Positions 1 through 9,566 of a DNA stretch of 64,000 nucleotides are shown here, one piece after another. Under the pieces are notes generated by a model. It ran no database searches and had not been told where the DNA came from. It saw only the letters and a program-made list of their open reading frames with translations. The translations under genes and the position numbers were made by a program. Position 1 is the stretch's first letter; each line of letters opens with the position of its first letter. The stretch is from Oribacterium sp. WCC10 (lineage in GTDB: Bacteria; Bacillota; Clostridia; Lachnospirales; Lachnospiraceae), in the NCBI RefSeq assembly GCF_900113415.1, contig NZ_FOPH01000005.1:1-64000 (forward strand). Reading direction: 5' to 3'.

Positions 1-397
1 ACGGTGTATTCAGATGGTTTATTAAAGTTACCCTCAAACCAATAATTTCAAAATTTTGTTTAAAACCTATTGACTACTAATAGTTTGTCACCTCATTGTC
101 TCCCTATTATCTTCTCATCATCTCCTTATTATCTTCTCATTGTTATAGCGTCCACTACTCAAGATACAACACATCCCTACTTCCTGAGCACACAGTATAA
201 ACAGTTAAAATTAAATGAAATTCTTTTATGAATACAAAAAGTGACCCCTCAAAAAGAGATCACTTCTAAAAATACTATATGATATTTTCATCCGATCATC
301 CTGACTGAATATATGCTCCGATATCCCTGAACCGGAACTGTATCCAGTACTGTTGCTAAATTCCGAAAAGATATCAGTAAATCACAGGAATCACCAA
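1..397. other. Intergenic, left window edge
   Basis: I find no convincing gene here. The stretch is AT-rich. It holds an imperfect tandem pair of 22-bp units (99-120 and 121-142) and the pfkA terminator hairpin at 236-266. Confidence 0.6.
236..266 (-). terminator. Intrinsic terminator of pfkA
   Basis: AAGTGA (239-244) pairs with TCACTT (260-265), extended by CTC/GAG. The A-run at 236-240 reads as a U-tract on the minus strand. It lies about 130 nt past the pfkA stop, so it would end the pfkA transcript. Confidence 0.6.
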
Positions 398-1375
398 TTA
401 TCTTACAAGCAGATTTGCAATTCTGAACTGCTCCTCAGGTATATCCTTCTTCATCTGGAGAGCCTCCTGAATATCGAAATCAACAAACTCACCATTCTTG
501 TAAGCTACGACTCTGTTTGACTTACCGTCACGAAGGAGCTCTGCTGCCTTGGCGCCCATCATAGATGCATAGTAACGATCCTTACAGGTTGGTGAACCAC
601 CACGCTGGATATGTCCAAGGATAGTAGCTCTTGTCTCGATACCTGTAGCTGCCTCAATGCGCTTAGCCATAGATGTGCTGTGCCCGATACCCTCAGCATT
701 GATGATGATGTAATGCTTCTTTCCTCTCTTACGTGCCTCGATGATACGGTTGATGATAGACTGTTCGTCGCCATCATAACGCTCAGGGATAAGAATCTCC
801 TCAGCTCCGTTTGCAACGCCGCACCAAAGAGCGATATATCCGGCGCGTCTTCCCATAACTTCGATGATAGAACAACGCTCATGAGATGTAGAAGTATCTC
901 TGAGCTTATCGATAGCTTCCATGGCTGTATTTATAGCTGTATCAAAACCTATAGTGTAATCTGTACATGCTATATCAAGGTCGATGGTTCCCGGAACTCC
1001 GATAGTATTGATTCCCAGTGCAGAAAGCTTACCTGCGCCTCGGAATGAACCGTCTCCACCTACAACAACCATACCGTCGATGCCATGTTTTCTGCAGATT
1101 TCCGCACCACGCTGCTGACCTTCAGGGGTTGTAAACTCCTTACATCTTGCTGTGTAGAGTATAGTACCTCCATGGCTGATAGTGTCTGATACAGAGGTTG
1201 TATCCATATCTACGATCTCTTCCTGAAGGAGACCTGCATAACCTCTCATGATACCTTTAACCTTAAGTCCTTCATGAATCGCCGTTCTTACAACAGAACG
1301 AACACAGGCGTTCATGCCCGGTGCATCTCCGCCGGATGTTAAAACACCAATTGTCTTCACAGCTTTTGCAGCCAT
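398..1375 (-). CDS. pfkA: ATP-dependent 6-phosphofructokinase
   Basis: Phosphorylates fructose 6-phosphate with ATP, the committed step of glycolysis, in the cytoplasm. The 325-residue product has the usual bacterial PFK length. Visible motifs are the nucleotide-binding SGGDAPGMN (residues 14-22), GGDGSFRGA, and the catalytic loop PGTIDLD near residue 125. That loop keeps the catalytic Asp but has Leu where E. coli has Asn. I chose the ATG at 1375 because TGTGGAGGA sits just upstream; an in-frame start at 1399 would put this ribosome binding site inside the gene. It follows dnaE on the same strand after 154 nt, a common Clostridia order. A U-tract hairpin lies downstream. Confidence 0.96.
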   Translation of the reverse strand: MAAKAVKTIGVLTSGGDAPGMNACVRSVVRTAIHEGLKVKGIMRGYAGLLQEEIVDMDTTSVSDTISHGGTILYTARCKEFTTPEGQQRGAEICRKHGIDGMVVVGGDGSFRGAGKLSALGINTIGVPGTIDLDIACTDYTIGFDTAINTAMEAIDKLRDTSTSHERCSIIEVMGRRAGYIALWCGVANGAEEILIPERYDGDEQSIINRIIEARKRGKKHYIIINAEGIGHSTSMAKRIEAATGIETRATILGHIQRGGSPTCKDRYYASMMGAKAAELLRDGKSNRVVAYKNGEFVDFDIQEALQMKKDIPEEQFRIANLLVR

Positions 1376-1529
1376 AGTAGTTCCTCCACATTTTGTCAAA
1401 ATTCTCTCATAGCCATCTCTGAAAGTCTTTAAGCCGAGATAAATCCGTCATCTCAACTAAACTTTTTAATAGGTTTACTACAGGAGATACCTGCTGAAAT
1501 AATATTTCAAACTGAGTTTATATAATAGT

Positions 1530-4500
1530 TTAGTTTTGTTCTTTTTTCAATACTTTATACGTAACTTTGACATTTTTTTCACCAAGTAAAGTGTTCAGCT
1601 TGTTCTGAAGATTCTCATCTATATGAACCGCCTGGTCACGATTCAATCTCTTAACAGCCTTTTCCTGCCTGAGATAGATGCCAACAACGTCATCACCCTG
1701 ATGTTCATATAATATACGGTCAATCCGGGGTTGTAAAGAAATGTAATGTTCCTTTGAATCAAACTGCAGCCACAATTCCTTTGGTGCATCGCTGAAAGCA
1801 TAGATATTGTCAGCTATCAGCTTACTGTCTTCGTCATCCGAGGTAGTGACATGACCGTATATAAATATCTTTCTGTCAACCGTAAGAAGCGGTCTCTTTA
1901 GCTGATAGGTATTGGGGAACACAATCACTTCCACTGTCCCGACCATATCCTCTATCTGTATAAATGCCATCTGCTTCTGAGTTTTCGTAGTCTTGGTCCG
2001 TACATCCGTAACAATACCGCCTATGGTAACACGCTGCTGGTCTCTGAGATTCGATCTTCCGGTCTCGGGATCTCGCTTGAAATCATGACTTCCTGCTGTG
2101 ACATTGGCCTTTATAACATCTCTGTACTCATCCAAAGGATGACCGCTGAGATAGAATCCCAATGCCTCCTTCTCAAACTGCAGAAGCTCTCCCTGAGGAA
2201 ACTCGCTGAGTTTCGGCAAGCGTATCTTAAACTCATCGGCTTCCTCGCTTTCTGAACCCAACAGATCCGCCAGTGTCATTTGCCCAGCCATAGAATTGAC
2301 CTTTTCCTTCATTTTGTTATCGATGATCATCGGAAGAACTGCAATCTTTTCCCTTCGATTTCCTGGAAACTCATCGGTACCGCCGGCCTGTATAAAATAC
2401 TCTATGGCACGTCTGTTAATGTTCTTTTCCGATACTCTGATGACAAAATCCTCAAAATCCTTAAACGGCCCATGCTGGTGTCGTTCCCTGATGATCTGCA
2501 TGGCTGCGGTGCGTCCCACACCCTTTACAGCACTGAGTCCGTACCTTATAGCCCCGTTTTTAACAGAGAAACCTACTTCAGCCTCGTTTACATCAGGAGG
2601 AAGTATCTTTATACCGAAAGACTTGACCACATCAATATACTCGGCGGTTTTTGCCATATTATCCATAAAAGATGTCATAGTCGCCGCAAAAAATTCCGCA
2701 GGATAATAACAACGCAGATATGCCGTCTGATATGCCACCACTGCATAGCACGCTGCATGAGACTTGTTGAATGCATACTTCGCAAAATCAATCATCTCGT
2801 CGTATATATGGTTTGCCGTCTTTTCATCTATGCCATTTGCAATACACCCCGGGATATGTTCCTCTTCGTTTCCGTAAACGAAGTTCTGGCGCTCCTTCTC
2901 CATGACCGATGTCTTCTTCTTACTCATGGCACGACGAACCAGATCAGATCTTCCCATAGAGTAACCCGCAAGATCACGGACTATCTGCATAACCTGTTCC
3001 TGATAAACGATACAGCCGTAGGTATTCTCAAGTATGGGTTTGATCTCCGGGCAGTCATAGGTTATAAGCTCCGGATGTCTCTTACCCTTGATATACTTCG
3101 GTATAAAATCCATAGGCCCCGGTCTGTAAAGTGCCACACCGGCTATGATATCTTCAATGTTTTCGGGTTTAAGTTCCTTCATGAAGTTCTTCATGCCAGC
3201 AGATTCCAGCTGGAATACGCCCTCGCACTTTCCTGCCGAGATCATCTGATATACCTTCGGATCATTGTAATCCATATTGTATACATCGAGATTCGTGCCG
3301 TAGGACTCATTCACGTACCTGATTGCATCCTTTATAACTGTAAGTGTTCTCAAGCCAAGGAAATCCATCTTGAGAAGTCCAAGCTCTTCTATGGTCGTCA
3401 TGGTAAACTGAGTAGTCAGAGAACCATCAGATCCCCTTGAGAGCGGCACATAGTTAACCACGGGCTGTCCCGAGATAACCACTCCTGCCGCATGCATGGA
3501 GCTGTGTCTGGGAAGACCCTCAAGTCTTCTGCTCATGGATATGATGCGTCGGGTCTCCTCATCGGACTCATACATCTTTCGAAGCTCAGGATTGGACTCC
3601 AGAGCCTTATCAAGTGTCATATTGAGTTCATTGGGCACCAGCTTCGCTATGAGATCACACTTTGCATAAGGAACATCAAGAACACGCCCCACGTCCCTGA
3701 TAACACCCTTGGCAGCAAGCGTACCGAAAGTGACGATCTGAGTCACGCTGTCCTTCCCGTACTTTTCCGTAACGTAATCTATAACCTCCTGACGGCGTTC
3801 ATACTCGAAGTCCACGTCCACATCGGGCATGGTAACTCGTTCAGGATTGAGGAAACGCTCAAAGATCAGGTTGTATCTCATAGGATCTATGTCGGTGATG
3901 CCTATGGAGTAGGCAACAATGGAACCTGCCGCAGAGCCTCGACCCGGGCCTACCGATATGTCGTGAGTCTTTGCAAAATGTATGTAATCCCACACTATAA
4001 GGAAATAGTCTACGAAACCCATGGAGGTTATGGTATCAAGCTCATACTTGAGACGATCCCTGTACTTGTCTGCTTCCGAACCGTAACGGTCTTTGAGTCC
4101 CTGTTCGCAAAGCTCTGTAAGATAGCTCAATGATGTATATCCATCAGGCACCTGATACTTTGGCAGATGGTAATGACCGAACTCAATCTCAACATTGCAT
4201 CGCTCTGCAATCCTGTGAGTATTGTCCAGAGCCTCTTCGGCATAAGGGAAAATGGCTCTCATCTCATCTTCGGACTTGATATAGAACTGTCCCCCCGGAT
4301 ACTTCATACGGTTCTCATCAGAAACCTTCTTTCCGGTTTGGAGACAAATCAATATGTCATGCGCCTCTGCATCGGCTTTGAATGTATAATGAATATCGTT
4401 TGTCGCCACCATGGGTATGCCGGTTTCTTCGTGAATCTGCAGGATTCCTGCATTGACACGTCTCTGTTCGGGATAGCCATGATCCTGAAGTTCCAGGAAA

Positions 4501-5012
4501 AAGTTGCCTTCGCCAAATATACCAAGATAATGAAGTGCTGCCGCCTTTGCCTCATCATACATATTGCGGGCAAGATTTCTCGAAACCTCCCCGGCGAGAC
4601 ACGCCGAAAGAGCTATGATACCTTCATGATATCTTTCAAGGATTTCATAGTCTACTCGCGGCTTATAGTAGTAGCCGTCTGTAAAACCTGCTGATACTAT
4701 CTTCATGAGATTCGCATATCCTGTATCATTCTCGGCAAGAAGAACCAGATGATAGTATCTGTCATCCCCTTTTGTGATCTCTCGGTCAAATCTGGATCCT
4801 GAAGTTAGATATATCTCACAGCCAATGATAGGCTTGATTCCCTGTTTAACGGCCTCTTTGTAAAAGTCTATAACGCCGTACATGACTCCATGATCTGTGA
4901 TAGCCATGGAATCCATACCCAGCTCCCTGCATCTCGATATCATCTCGGGAATACGTCCCGCACCATCCAAAAGACTATATGATGTATGAACATGTAAATG
5001 TGTAAAAGCCAT
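1530..5012 (-). CDS. dnaE: DNA polymerase III alpha subunit (DnaE type)
   Basis: Replicative DNA polymerase subunit that adds nucleotides at the fork; Firmicutes normally use it alongside PolC. At 1160 residues it is full length. The N-terminal PHP domain begins with HLHVHTSYSLLDG (His5, His7, His9). The polymerase core shows PDVDVDFEYERR near residue 397, which carries two of the catalytic aspartates, and KMDFLG near 547, which carries the third. A helix-hairpin-helix segment follows, and an OB-fold of the tRNA-anticodon type starts near residue 995 (VTIGGIVTDV). The start is supported by CGGGAG upstream. It lies between the Crh-like gene and pfkA. Long ORFs on the opposite strand are shadows. 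Confidence 0.97.
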   Translation of the reverse strand: MAFTHLHVHTSYSLLDGAGRIPEMISRCRELGMDSMAITDHGVMYGVIDFYKEAVKQGIKPIIGCEIYLTSGSRFDREITKGDDRYYHLVLLAENDTGYANLMKIVSAGFTDGYYYKPRVDYEILERYHEGIIALSACLAGEVSRNLARNMYDEAKAAALHYLGIFGEGNFFLELQDHGYPEQRRVNAGILQIHEETGIPMVATNDIHYTFKADAEAHDILICLQTGKKVSDENRMKYPGGQFYIKSEDEMRAIFPYAEEALDNTHRIAERCNVEIEFGHYHLPKYQVPDGYTSLSYLTELCEQGLKDRYGSEADKYRDRLKYELDTITSMGFVDYFLIVWDYIHFAKTHDISVGPGRGSAAGSIVAYSIGITDIDPMRYNLIFERFLNPERVTMPDVDVDFEYERRQEVIDYVTEKYGKDSVTQIVTFGTLAAKGVIRDVGRVLDVPYAKCDLIAKLVPNELNMTLDKALESNPELRKMYESDEETRRIISMSRRLEGLPRHSSMHAAGVVISGQPVVNYVPLSRGSDGSLTTQFTMTTIEELGLLKMDFLGLRTLTVIKDAIRYVNESYGTNLDVYNMDYNDPKVYQMISAGKCEGVFQLESAGMKNFMKELKPENIEDIIAGVALYRPGPMDFIPKYIKGKRHPELITYDCPEIKPILENTYGCIVYQEQVMQIVRDLAGYSMGRSDLVRRAMSKKKTSVMEKERQNFVYGNEEEHIPGCIANGIDEKTANHIYDEMIDFAKYAFNKSHAACYAVVAYQTAYLRCYYPAEFFAATMTSFMDNMAKTAEYIDVVKSFGIKILPPDVNEAEVGFSVKNGAIRYGLSAVKGVGRTAAMQIIRERHQHGPFKDFEDFVIRVSEKNINRRAIEYFIQAGGTDEFPGNRREKIAVLPMIIDNKMKEKVNSMAGQMTLADLLGSESEEADEFKIRLPKLSEFPQGELLQFEKEALGFYLSGHPLDEYRDVIKANVTAGSHDFKRDPETGRSNLRDQQRVTIGGIVTDVRTKTTKTQKQMAFIQIEDMVGTVEVIVFPNTYQLKRPLLTVDRKIFIYGHVTTSDDEDSKLIADNIYAFSDAPKELWLQFDSKEHYISLQPRIDRILYEHQGDDVVGIYLRQEKAVKRLNRDQAVHIDENLQNKLNTLLGEKNVKVTYKVLKKEQN

Positions 5013-5094
5013 CTGTTACTCCCGGTTAAAAAATCTAATGCTGTAGATTATATCACACTATATAAAAAATTAGAATATACGTTCTTTAAAATAG

Positions 5095-5132
5095 TCAAAA
5101 AGAAAGGACAACCGCATCATAGCGACTGTCCT
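5095..5132 (-). terminator. Intrinsic terminator after the HPr-like gene
   Basis: On the minus strand AGGACA..CGC pairs with GCG..TGTCCT (5105-5132) and is followed by TTCTTTTT. It separates the HPr-like transcript from dnaE. Confidence 0.65.
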
Positions 5133-5161
5133 ACATCTTCGTATAAATATATAGTTATCAA

Positions 5162-5422
5162 TCAAACTGCTACGCCCTGAAGATACTCTGAGATAGCATC
5201 CACTGCAGCATCTTCATCTGTACCTTCAGCGGAAATGTTGATCTCCTGACCGTTGTTGATACCGAGTGCCATCATACCCATGATAGACTTTGCATTCACT
5301 TTTCTTGGGCCTTCAGCCATGTAAATGCGTGACTCATATCTACTTGCGATCTGTACAAGCATAGCAATCGGATGGTCATCAGCTTTCTTTGGTAAATTTA
5401 CTACCACATTTGTGTCCTTCAT
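5162..5422 (-). CDS. Crh-like HPr family protein lacking His15
   Basis: An 86-residue HPr-fold protein. It aligns without gaps to B. subtilis Crh as I remember it. Position 15, the phosphorylatable His of HPr, is Asp; Arg17 is His; and the Ser46 site phosphorylated by HPrK is kept in KVNAKSIMG. It therefore should not pass phosphate in the sugar PTS. It could be phosphorylated on Ser46 and act in CcpA-type catabolite control, as Crh does. Gene order supports this: B. subtilis crh also lies beside rapZ and whiA, and hprK is four genes upstream here. The ribosome binding site is GGAGG before ATG 5422. A true HPr must be encoded elsewhere. The Crh role is inferred. Confidence 0.88.
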   Translation of the reverse strand: MKDTNVVVNLPKKADDHPIAMLVQIASRYESRIYMAEGPRKVNAKSIMGMMALGINNGQEINISAEGTDEDAAVDAISEYLQGVAV

Positions 5423-5506
5423 ATTTGTCCTCCATGAAGATCAGCTAGATGTCTGCAATGAAAACTCTGATTCACATTGCTAACTAACAAAAAACTTTAC
5501 TTCTTT

Positions 5507-6205
5507 TTATACTCCCTCGGCGATCTTTTTACGTATACCGTCGGCAATACTTGCCAACTTCCTCATACGATGATTGGCACCGCTTTTTCCAATCGGTTCA
5601 CTGAGACGTTCAGCCAGTTCGGTAAGCGATGCGTTCGGGTCTTCCAGCCGCTTCTCTGCGATCTCTCTCAAACCGGGATCAATCTTCCGAAGTCCCAATT
5701 CCCTTTCTATCAGCTCTATATCAGCAACCTGTCTGATACCGGCAGAAACCGTGCGCTGAAGATTCGCAGTTTCACAATTAACGCGACGATTCACCTTCTC
5801 GCTTACTTCTTTAAGTATACGAACATTTTCAAATTCCATCAGACCATCAACTGCACCGATCAGATTGAGCACATCGGATATCTGAGCTGCGTCCTTAAGA
5901 TATACAACCAGGTGTCCGTTGCGATCCATGATCCTCGGTTCCAGCCCGAATGAACCAAGTCCATCCGAAATACGATCTGCATCAACCGCATCATCACATA
6001 CAAACTCCAAATGATAATCCTTTTTTGGATCTGTAACTGAGCCGGAATTCAAAAAGCGTCCCCTGATAAATGAACGGGTCTTAAAATCTTTAGAATCGAC
6101 GTTTCCAATATTAATAACTTTTTCATAAGCTGTAAAGTCTTTTTTCCTTAACTCATCCTTTACTCTGCCTGAAAAAGAAATCCTGTTTTTTGATTCCTGA
6201 GCCAT
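5507..6205 (-). CDS. whiA: WhiA family DNA-binding protein, short form
   Basis: WhiA joins a LAGLIDADG homing-endonuclease-like fold to a C-terminal helix-turn-helix and affects division and sporulation genes. The C-terminal part is typical: RSFIRGRFLNSGSV, VNRRVNCETANLQRT, LGLRKIDPGLREIA, and the HTH end SKSGANHRMRKL-like (here GKSGANHRMRKL). The protein is only 232 residues against about 310 usual. After the normal opening (ISFSGRVKDELRKK) it goes almost straight to the second LAGLIDADG half. The start at 6205 is firm because CCGGAGGATGTT precedes it, so this is not a start-site error. It lies 84 nt before the Crh-like gene and 222 nt after rapZ. Confidence 0.9.
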   Translation of the reverse strand: MAQESKNRISFSGRVKDELRKKDFTAYEKVINIGNVDSKDFKTRSFIRGRFLNSGSVTDPKKDYHLEFVCDDAVDADRISDGLGSFGLEPRIMDRNGHLVVYLKDAAQISDVLNLIGAVDGLMEFENVRILKEVSEKVNRRVNCETANLQRTVSAGIRQVADIELIERELGLRKIDPGLREIAEKRLEDPNASLTELAERLSEPIGKSGANHRMRKLASIADGIRKKIAEGV

Positions 6206-6427
6206 AACATCCTCCGGGCATTATATAAAAGTATTATAATACTCCTATAAAAGCTCTGACCTTTTGGTCAAAATCTTCTATAATTGAGAGAATTCGGCAT
6301 TTTTAAGTGAAAGCAAATTTTTTCCGCATAGAAGAAATATACAATTATTCATAAAGTTCATAAGAAAAATTGTATAAGGTTTCACCCGGATAATGCTTGA
6401 TAATGCTTAAAAATCTTAAACCTTCTC

Positions 6428-7291
6428 TCAATGATATATATCTCTATGGTCTATGCGGAGTCCGTAGTCTGCTGTTTTCTTTAATTTTTCATAAAGAAGA
6501 CTTGCAATAGTGACAGAGCGATGCTTTCCACCCGTACATCCTATGCCGATAAGGAGCTGGTTTTTTCCCTCTTCGATGTAATGAGGTATAAGGAAATTCA
6601 CCATATCCAAAAGTTTCGTCAGGAACTCATCAGCCGTACCGTCCTTCTGAACATATGTCCTTACATCCTGCTCAAGTCCGGTGTGGGATCTGAGTTCGGT
6701 AACATAATAAGGATTAGGAAGGAATCTCACATCAAATAATAGATCCGCATCCTCAGGTATCCCATACTTAAAGCCGAAACTAAGTATAGTCACCTGCAGA
6801 TTCTCATAAGGATAATGCTTTTCGAAAATATCTGCAAGCTGCCTGCGAAGTTCTTTGGTGAGAAGGTGAGTGGTATCGATGATGCAGTCTGCATTATCCT
6901 TAAGCCACGACATCTCCTGACGTTCAGCCTCTATTCCGGTCTCGACTCTTCCATCCTTACTGAGAGGATGCGCACGCCTTGTTTCCTTGAATCGCTTTAT
7001 GAGTGTTTCGTCGGCAGCATCAAGGAACACAACTTCATAATCGACATTCCCTTTTATATCCCAATTGTCAAATATCTCTTTAAGGAGAGGCAGATCTCCG
7101 CCGGAACGAACATCGATGCCGAGGGCCGCCTTCGATATCTGACCATTACCGTCAGCTATGAGTTCGGCAAACTTGTCTACCAGAGGAATAGGCAGATTGT
7201 CTACACAATAGTATCCCATGTCCTCCAGTGACTTAAGTGCGATGGTCTTCCCCGCGCCGCTCATGCCTGTGATTATCAGAAGTTTCCCCAT
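6428..7291 (-). CDS. rapZ: RapZ family nucleotide-binding protein
   Basis: RapZ/YvcJ family P-loop protein of 287 residues. In E. coli it steers decay of the GlmZ RNA to tune glucosamine-6-phosphate synthesis; in Gram-positives its role is less clear. Motifs are GMSGAGKT (residues 9-16), CVDNLPIPLV, and the C-terminal IGIGCTGGKHRSV. Its start overlaps the end of murB by 16 nt, so the two are probably translated together. A 222-nt gap separates it from whiA and contains the small palindrome GACCTTTTGGTC. Confidence 0.95.
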   Translation of the reverse strand: MGKLLIITGMSGAGKTIALKSLEDMGYYCVDNLPIPLVDKFAELIADGNGQISKAALGIDVRSGGDLPLLKEIFDNWDIKGNVDYEVVFLDAADETLIKRFKETRRAHPLSKDGRVETGIEAERQEMSWLKDNADCIIDTTHLLTKELRRQLADIFEKHYPYENLQVTILSFGFKYGIPEDADLLFDVRFLPNPYYVTELRSHTGLEQDVRTYVQKDGTADEFLTKLLDMVNFLIPHYIEEGKNQLLIGIGCTGGKHRSVTIASLLYEKLKKTADYGLRIDHRDIYH

Positions 7292-8208
7292 AGCTTAACC
7301 TCCGGAGTAAGCTCAACTCCCTGTTCCAAAAGCACTCTCTTACGGATCTCTCCGATAATCCAGTAGATATCCGAAGCCCTTGCGGTTCCGTCATTGATCA
7401 CGAATCCACAGTGTTTCTCACTGACCTGCGCTCCTCCGTGACGATAGCCTCTCAGTCCGCAGTCCTCTATGAGTTTTCCTGCGAAGTGCCCCTCAGGTCT
7501 CTTAAAGGTGGAACCGGCAGAATACTTATCTATAGGCTGTTTTTCCTTACGTCTGTTCTGATAATCAGCCATCAGCTCCCCGATGGCCTTCTTATCGCCC
7601 TTTTTCAGTGCAAATGTTGCCGCCACCACCACATATTCCTTCTCAGGAACGATGCTGTGGCGATATCCGAGTTCCAGGTCAGACGTTTTTAATGTAAGCT
7701 GCTTTCCGTCCCTTGTCAGAACTTCAACAGTTTCAAGTACATCCTTCATCTCTGTGCCATAGGCACCGGCGTTCATGGTTACGGCGCCGCCTACTGTTCC
7801 CGGAATACCTCTTAATGCTTCCATACCCGCAAGACTATGATTCGCTGCAAACTGTGCGGTTTTCCCAAGAGAAGTTCCGGCAAGCGCACGAATGCGATAA
7901 ATTTTACCATCTGAAACTGCTTCTTCAGATGATTTCAATTTGCTTTCTTTGCCTGATACAGCATCTTCCAGAAGTTCGATTCCGTCCAGTGACTTTCCGA
8001 TCTCTATAACAACCGAATCAACACCGCTGTCGCTGACCAGAAGATTTGTTCCATTACCTATGATCTGATACGCAATGTCTTCATCATGAAGAAACTCAAT
8101 AAGTTTCCTGAGCTCATACTCATCCTCCGGGATGGAATAAACTTTTGCAGGTCCCCCCACCTTGAAGCTTGTATGCTTCTTCAGCGGTTCATTCTTTAAT
8201 ACTTTCAT
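7276..8208 (-). CDS. murB: UDP-N-acetylenolpyruvoylglucosamine reductase
   Basis: FAD enzyme that reduces UDP-GlcNAc-enolpyruvate to UDP-MurNAc in peptidoglycan precursor synthesis. The 310-residue protein shows the FAD-binding stretch GNGTNLLVSDSG, the segment GIPGTVGGAVTMNAGAYG, and the active-site segment SAGSTFKRPEG with its catalytic Ser. The length and sequence fit the shorter type IIb form common in Firmicutes. GGAGG precedes the ATG at 8208. It sits between hprK and rapZ and overlaps rapZ. Confidence 0.96.
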   Translation of the reverse strand: MKVLKNEPLKKHTSFKVGGPAKVYSIPEDEYELRKLIEFLHDEDIAYQIIGNGTNLLVSDSGVDSVVIEIGKSLDGIELLEDAVSGKESKLKSSEEAVSDGKIYRIRALAGTSLGKTAQFAANHSLAGMEALRGIPGTVGGAVTMNAGAYGTEMKDVLETVEVLTRDGKQLTLKTSDLELGYRHSIVPEKEYVVVAATFALKKGDKKAIGELMADYQNRRKEKQPIDKYSAGSTFKRPEGHFAGKLIEDCGLRGYRHGGAQVSEKHCGFVINDGTARASDIYWIIGEIRKRVLLEQGVELTPEVKLWGNF

Positions 8209-8270
8209 ATACCTCCAAGTTATATCGCAAGCGATTTATATGTTTTCAAGGCATCTGCCTCAAAAGCACA

Positions 8271-9212
8271 TCATCCTTCATTATTGGCTTTCATATTCGC
8301 TGTAACTCTGTCATAGAGTACCTGGGCAGCATTGTAACCCATCTTCTTTGCACGGTTGTTTACAGCCGCACACTCTACGATGATGGCAATGTTTCTGCCC
8401 GGACGAACCGGTATATCATAGCATATAACTTTGTTTCCTAAAAACTCTGTGTAATTATCCTTAAGTCCGAGTCTGTCATAGTCCTTGTCCTTTGACCACT
8501 CGGCAAGCTTGATGACCATGTTTATATTCTGTGTATCCATAACACACTCAACACCAAACATCTGCATTACATCTATGATGCCAATGCCTCGAAGTTCGAT
8601 AAAATGCTTAGTTATATCAGGCGCAGAACCTACAAGTGTCTCATCACTGACTTTACGGATCTCGACAACGTCATCAGATACCAGTCTGTGGCCGCGTTTG
8701 ATAAGCTCAAGGGCAGCTTCGGACTTACCGATACCACTGTCTCCCATGATGAGAACACCTTCACCGTAAACATCAACAAGAACACCGTGTACAGAAATCA
8801 TAGGTGCCATCTTCACCTTCAACCATCCGATGATCTCGGACTCAAGCTCGGTTGTAGGTCTTCCCGACTGAAGAAGAGGTATCTTTGCGGCACGGCATGC
8901 CTCTATCATACAGCTGTCCGGTTCAATGTTTCTGGCGTATATGATGCATGGGATTGGATACTTTGTTATGGCATCATACTTGGCACGACGCTGGGGAGCC
9001 TCAAATGTCATAAGATAGGCATTTTCAACATTACCTATGAGCTGAACTCTCTCCGAATCAAACTGATCAAAGAATCCTGCAAGCTGTAATGCAGGACGGT
9101 TTACATCAGGAATATTAATGAATTTATCGTCTGTTGAAACCTCCGGAGTAAGGTTTACGAGCTTTTCTCTCTTGATAAGTTCACTTACGCTGACTTTATC
9201 TACACTTGTCAT
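8271..9212 (-). CDS. hprK: HPr kinase/phosphorylase
   Basis: Bifunctional enzyme that phosphorylates and dephosphorylates Ser46 of HPr or Crh, the sensor step of Gram-positive catabolite repression. The 313-residue product has the P-loop GDSGIGKS, the following ELIKRGHRLVSDDVVEI region with the catalytic aspartates, and the family signature GRNIAIIVECAAVNNR. GGAGGG lies upstream of ATG 9212. It appears to be the first gene of the minus-strand block. A likely substrate, the Crh-like protein with Ser46 retained, is encoded four genes downstream. Confidence 0.97.
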   Translation of the reverse strand: MTSVDKVSVSELIKREKLVNLTPEVSTDDKFINIPDVNRPALQLAGFFDQFDSERVQLIGNVENAYLMTFEAPQRRAKYDAITKYPIPCIIYARNIEPDSCMIEACRAAKIPLLQSGRPTTELESEIIGWLKVKMAPMISVHGVLVDVYGEGVLIMGDSGIGKSEAALELIKRGHRLVSDDVVEIRKVSDETLVGSAPDITKHFIELRGIGIIDVMQMFGVECVMDTQNINMVIKLAEWSKDKDYDRLGLKDNYTEFLGNKVICYDIPVRPGRNIAIIVECAAVNNRAKKMGYNAAQVLYDRVTANMKANNEG

Positions 9213-9566
9213 GATGACCCTCCATTCTTAACGAACATAATTAAGATAAGTATATTTTGACAAGGTGAAAAAATCAACTTGATGAAGTTTCACAATGCCG
9301 CAAACTTTAACCATAAAAATTTCTCTTTGACACTTGCGCCAATAACCGGATATTTCTCATTGCACTCGAACCACATGTCCGGTCAAACTTGATTTACAAA
9401 AAGAAAGGTTCTATGATTATTCTTACCCGACGTGTGATATGACATTGTCACACGTATGATGTAAGTATCAAAAGTACCTGCCACTCACTGATTAGCGCCA
9501 ACACTCTCGTGTGCATAGAGCAGGAATCCTTACATCATTTTATTTTTTGATTTTGGAGATTTTGTA
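9213..9566. other. Divergent intergenic region hprK / murI
   Basis: It should contain the promoters for hprK (minus) and murI (plus). It holds an 8-bp inverted repeat (9430-9437 with 9448-9455, ACGTGTGA/TCACACGT), followed by one copy of the dispersed repeat core and tail at 9456-9531. Confidence 0.6.
9456..9531 (+). repeat. Dispersed intergenic repeat, copy with long tail
   Basis: The core (9456-9475) reads ATGATGTAAGTATCAAAAGT. The tail at 9481-9531 closely matches 31045-31100, sharing CTGATTAGCGCCAAC and GAGCAGGAATCCTTA. Confidence 0.6.

Noticed and set aside
99-142. Tandem 22-bp pair as a functional repeat
   Set aside because: Only two imperfect AT-rich units; too little to call a functional element.
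2280-3440. 386-residue ORF on the plus strand inside dnaE
   Set aside because: Antisense shadow of a strongly conserved gene; no protein-like motifs or ribosome binding site. The same holds for other long plus-strand ORFs opposite dnaE, pfkA and pheT.
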